Notes under the pieces: generated by a model
Database searches by the model: none
The model's input: only the letters and a program-made list of their open reading frames with translations
Told to the model about the DNA's origin: nothing
From: Nageia nagi
Lineage: Eukaryota > Pinophyta
Assembly: GCA_050084985.1 (NCBI GenBank)
Contig: JBITNC010000001.1
Coordinates: 111,600,001 to 111,664,000 of the forward strand
Reading direction: 5' to 3'
DNA: 64,000 nucleotides
Shown: positions 59,925-64,000 of the stretch, piece by piece
Layout of the letters: every line of letters starts with the position of its first letter
Position numbering within the stretch: the stretch's first letter is position 1
Translations under genes and position numbers: made by a program

Positions 59925-61892
59925 TGGAACTAGCTATTATTGATTGGTATAGCATAACCTCAAGGGTTTGGTTTGGTTGTGTTCTCCATTTCTTGTAATG
60001 GTAGGTTCTTTGAAAGATCAAAAAGTGGTGGAGATGTGCTCGTGTAGGTTTTCTACTTAATCTCCTATTTATAGGCTAAAATAAAAAATTTACAACCTGA
60101 GCATTGCAGCATAAGTAGAATCCATAGCCAAGATTAAGAATAGTAAACTATATTGGACCTGGGGTCTTGCAATCATAATACACAACCATAATTTGAAGAA
60201 AACATTTCACACATGACATTCAAAAAAGCAATAATAGCCACTTTGTTGCAAAAGGGCAAAATATTATCTATTTGTATTATCATATGTGAATAGCTCTTAT
60301 AGATTAGGGAAAATTTGTTAAAATGTTTAACCTTTTTGATTTTTAAAAGCTAGCTATTTATACAACTTCCCCCCCTCCTTGGGTGGTTGGATTTCATTAA
60401 TATACATAACTACTAGCATTGAATGAAATAACTAAAATAGCACTATTTACATAAATACTATAATTATGCTAGATTACATAGTGAATAAGTACTAATCAAT
60501 ATAACTGTCTAGGAATTTACAATTTCTAAACAACCATGTCCATAGAGCCGTAATCCTTTTGACATGTCATTGACTGCTCCTTCTTTGGCCTTATAACTAA
60601 TTAAAGATAGCACTATAGCTAATTAAGTAGTTATTTAATTGCACATTTATTGGTATGATTTGGTATTATGCTCTATCAGTTACTACCTACTTCTTTGCAA
60701 TCTTTATGATCTCCATTATAGATGTTAGTAATCAAAGTAATGGTGGTTGATAGATATTATGTTTACTTGGTTTAAGAAGAACTACCACTATTATATGGAA
60801 TTGAGTTGATGTTGACATATTAATAGGACCCCAAGGATCAAACACTTAAGATGAAGTGGACTCGAGCATTCTTTCTTATGCATTACTCTTACACTTGCTT
60901 AGTAGGCTCTATGTTCTTCTTCTGAGCTCTATCAATGATTTGGTTTTATCGAGACTCATTGATTTTCATTAAAAAATGTGATGTCATCTCTTAGAATTGA
61001 TGGGTTCTATTTATGTTTTTCAAAAATATATACATACCATTGCTTACTTCGAGACCCATTAATTTTCACCAAAAAATGTGACATCATCTCTTAGAATCGG
61101 TAGGCTTTATTGATATTCTTCAAAAATATGTACTCGCCATTGCTTACTCTAGGATCCATTGATTTTCATCAAAAATTATGATGTCATCTCTTAGAGTTGA
61201 AGGGCTCTATTGATGTTCTAATTCTACTAGGACCTGTTGATTTTCACCAAAAATTCTGATGTCATCGCTCAAAATTGATGGGCTCTATTGATATTTTGGC
61301 TCCTTTAAGACTTATTGATTTTCACCAAAAAATGTGACATCATCTCTTAGAATTGGTAGGCTTTGTTGATGTTATTCAAAAATTTGGCTTTGAATTTATG
61401 CAAGTCTTGGATACTTATGTCAATAATTCTCAGAGATCCTAAGGCAATAAATATAATTCTTGGATAGTCTTATATACATGACTCTTGGGTATTTTATATA
61501 ATTCTTTTGGGTACTCTAAAGAAGATGACATAACTATTGGGTACTCTTAACTCTTGGGCACTAAAAAATAAAATAATAAATAATGAAATAACTCCTATTT
61601 GATGGAACTCTTGGGTATCCTTATTCACATAATTCCTAGGTACTAAGAAAACATATGACTCTCAGGTAGTATTATATACATGATTTTTGACACTCTAAGG
61701 GGAAGAAATGGGAAGAGGTGGGATTAAGAATGAAAGAATACAAAAATTTACAATTTATGAAGACTCTAAGAGGATAATATCCCTCCCAAAAACTCTTATA
61801 TACATAACTCCCGAGCATTAAAGAATAAAAGAATAAAGAATAAGAAATAATAGAATTATCCCAATTTTAGAGTGTAATTCTAAAGGAATATA
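59925..61892 (-). repeat. Element D 5' LTR (right copy)
   Basis: ~1.97 kb, matching 47960-49985 along its length. The end has decayed from CA to TA. It contains the same 78-100-bp array (about 60952-61390) and repeated ACTCTTGGGTA words (61480-61680). Confidence 0.85.
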
Positions 61893-63631
61893 GTATCCAT
61901 ATGTATTATGTAATATCAACATAGTTTTAAATTATACTATATATATTTCATTAAGTAGGAAATGTAATCACTTATTTTTTTAATTTATTGAAAAGATGAA
62001 GTTAAATGGGGTTGTTGAATATTGTAAATGTATGTTTATCGAAGATGAGTTAATGTTAGTTTTTATGGGTGACAAGGCTAGAGAAGCACCACAAAGATAT
62101 GGCATCACTCATTTAGGTAATTATTTATAATTAATTAGTTAATTTATTAATAAGTAATACAAAAGTATTTTAATTTATAATTTGAAGCATAATTTCAATC
62201 GATTTCCATCCAATATATGATTTTAGCAAAGTTGATCAATCAACAATCCTTATTGATGACTAAAGGCTCTAGAAATCTTCAAATTTTTGTGAGGAAGAAT
62301 GGAGAGGTCCTAAAAGATGATAATAATAATAGTTTTGGTTTGAAAAATATAAATTTATATATTTATTAGAAGTATATTGATCATTTACTAATATGATTTT
62401 GACTATTTTTGAAGTAAATTATTCTACAAATCTCTCTAGAATGCTGCAATAGAAGAATTTGCAAAAACCCTTGACAGGCCATGGAAGAAATAAGATGACT
62501 TTGGTGTGTATTTGTTTTCATTTTTTGTGTCATTTTTTGGTATGGATGTTTTGCTTTTGTTAATTTAATATTTTAAGATACTAAAACTAATTTATGATAA
62601 TTTGTATTTTAGTAGCAAAAAGGAGAATAATAACAAACTTAACACATGAATTTGGTGAAGGGTGGAGCATAAAGAAAGTGATCCAATAGACAGGCTTGAA
62701 TCTAAAAAGGGTTAGAGATCATATCAAACAAAAAGTGATGAAACTTTCCCTTGACCAATGAACCCTAGCACAAAAACTTGTTGATGTACATAAGAAGGTA
62801 TGGTTCAATATTATCATTCATATTTATTATTTGAACCTAATTAATTGATTATTTTAACATAATACTAATTAATTATATCATAATAAGGTTTGGAAGATGC
62901 TACTTAAGAAAGTAGATGAGGAATAAAAAAGGAAAGGGCAAGGCTTAGAGACACCATAATAAAAAGTCTTGAAGCCTCAACTTGCCAAATTAGGATGCAA
63001 TATTATGCATTATGTGGTAAGTGGAGGGGCGAAGACTATGGAAGCATGATTTGTAAGTATATTTATTACATGAAATGATTTTAAATGATATAGGTAAATG
63101 GTTTTTAATATAGTACTAATTAAATTTTTTTTTATAGTTAAGAGATTTCAATTAGCTTCCTAATGTCAATGAATGCCAATATGACATCACATATGGTTAC
63201 CAAGCATTGAGGGACATGTTGAATGTTGGTATAAGTAATTTCAATTATTTTAATTAATAAAATCATATCATAAATTTATTGTTGATGATGCATATGTTTT
63301 TTAAATATGATTGTATGCACATTAATATTTATTTTCTTATTATTTGCAAGCATATATTGCATTATAGGAGGCAACATTGCATGGGGGTGCATCGGAGGAT
63401 TCACTGTCTACCCAAGATGTGAGATTCAATGATTTTTTTGAGGATGAGCTAGCACATCCTAGCAAGGAATACAATGAGCTAGCATTTTGACCTAGCAAGG
63501 GAGGGCATAGACATTATAATGGGTTAGGTGGTGTGTCATGTAGTGAGTTAGGTGGTGATCAATCAAGTGGTGGTAGTGAGTCTAAAGGTACAAAGTCTAG
63601 ATCTAGCAATGACATTAATATTGAGGATTAA

Positions 63632-64000
63632 AAGTTGTATTATCATTTTGTACTCATGATGTGGATAGTACCGACATTGTATCATTTTTGAGATATCATG
63701 TGGATGTATTCACATAGAACTATATATCATTTTGAAGTATTTTTATGTATAGATGTATATCATTTTGGCATATTCAAACATCTATATGTATGCTATTTTG
63801 ATATATTTTGATGTGGATGTAATCATATTTTTGTCAATCCATATTTTTGGCATATAGATTTTAGAATGATTTATCATATTTTTTCCCATTTTTATTGTAT
63901 TTTTATGAATTTTTATTGGCATATTATTTTGGTGTACAATCACGTATCGTAATAGGTGTAGCATATGATTTGCATATTATTTTATTGTACAATTGATGAA
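63632..64000. other. AT-rich 3' flank of the split gene
   Basis: Repeated ATATCATTTTG, GATGTGGATGT and ATTTTGGCATAT words follow the stop codon. This could be a 3' untranslated region or transposon subterminal sequence. The CACTA right terminus is not seen. Confidence 0.35.

Larger units (their letters stand above)
47960..61892 (-). mobile_element. Element D: large Tat-like gypsy element with dual RNase H
   Basis: Direct repeats of about 2 kb (near 47960-49985 and 59925-61892) enclose, on minus, gag, protease, archaeal-type RNase H, RT, RNase H, integrase and a long 3' ORF. On minus the LTR starts TGTATTCC (left copy) or TATATTCC (right copy). After the right LTR a site reading TGGCATGCCTGGTGGGAC (59902-59920) has the position of the primer-binding site. 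A second RNase H is a mark of the Tat clade of plant gypsy elements. Boundaries on the plus-left side of each LTR are uncertain by some 20 bp, and I could not confirm a target duplication. The element lies inside an intron of the split gene. Confidence 0.85.
47836..63631 (+). pseudogene. Split multi-exon gene of unknown function
   Basis: Exon-like blocks with plant splice signals lie on both sides of element D. A Lys-rich block (from about 47836, after TTTTAG; MGHRKKGDKDKDKGKTK from 47855) is left of D. Right of D come 61996-62116 (MKLNGVVEYCKCMFIEDELM; donor GTAATT), 62227-62330 (acceptor ATTTTAG), about 62440-62500, 62616-62796 (KRRIITNLTHEFGEGWSIKK; donor GTATGG), 62888-63052, 63138-63228 (LPNVNECQYDITYGYQALRD; donor GTATAA) and 63368-63631. 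The last exon is Ser/Gly-rich and ends at TAA. Most internal stops sit at TAG/TAA in place of Gln. No domain is recognised. It could be the second (TNPA-type) gene of the CACTA element, or a host gene. The element D insertion lies in an intron after the Lys-rich block. Confidence 0.55.

Noticed and set aside
1-64000. CRISPR arrays, bacterial operons, rRNA or tRNA genes
   Set aside because: Tandem repeats here lack regular spacers, no bacterial gene is present, and I saw no cloverleaf or rRNA core sequence. A covariance-model scan would be needed to exclude small RNAs fully.

Overview
This is a eukaryotic, almost certainly plant, nuclear window with no intact host gene that I can recognise. 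The evidence is AT-rich sequence, Ty3/gypsy retrotransposons of plant type (a chromodomain chromovirus and Tat-like elements with a second RNase H), and a CACTA (En/Spm) transposase with the plant domains DUF4218 and DUF4216. Nearly every coding region is broken by TAA/TAG/TGA. Many breaks look like C-to-T or G-to-A transitions, the usual decay of methylated transposons. The nesting and large size suggest a big-genome seed plant, possibly a gymnosperm, but the species cannot be named from this sequence.

Layout. 1-6584: a degenerate ~56-bp minisatellite, AT-rich spacer, and what looks like the 3' end of a minus-strand LTR element near 5168. 6590-14300: element A, a minus-strand LTR element with TG...CA termini, a perfect 5-bp target duplication (ATAAG), a decayed gag, no visible pol, a 192-bp tandem array and a plus-strand coding-like insert. 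14788-27491: element B, a Tat-like gypsy element on minus (target duplication CTAAT) whose RNase H region is deleted. Inside it, at the GPY motif of the B integrase, sits element E (16526-22462), a chromovirus with gag, protease, RT, RNase H, integrase and chromodomain (target duplication TGGGC).

27497-36888: decayed sequence, including an integrase scrap (~29.2 kb), a divergent duplication, a long broken minus-strand reading frame of unknown function (30.48-33.85 kb) and a degenerate array upstream of it (33.95-35.1 kb). 36890-37929: primer-binding site and gag of a plus-strand gypsy element (F), cut by a CACTA transposon whose TIR starts at 37930. The CACTA element carries, on minus, DUF4216, DUF4218, a TNP2 transposase and a second ORF with 19-21-residue repeats and a possible SET-like end. 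Then come a 1.35-kb (CCCTAA)n telomere-like array and a perfect 38-bp palindrome.

47836-63631: a decayed multi-exon plus-strand gene, interrupted in an intron by element D (about 47.96-61.89 kb). D is a large Tat-like element with ~2-kb LTRs and gene order gag, protease, archaeal-type RNase H, RT, RNase H, integrase, then a ~1200-codon 3' accessory ORF. The relative order of insertions follows from nesting: E is younger than B, and D is younger than the split gene. The most unusual items are the dual-RNase-H pol with the extra RNase H placed before RT, the large accessory ORF that resembles the orphan frame at 30-34 kb, the gag-only element A, and the split gene whose exons can still be traced.
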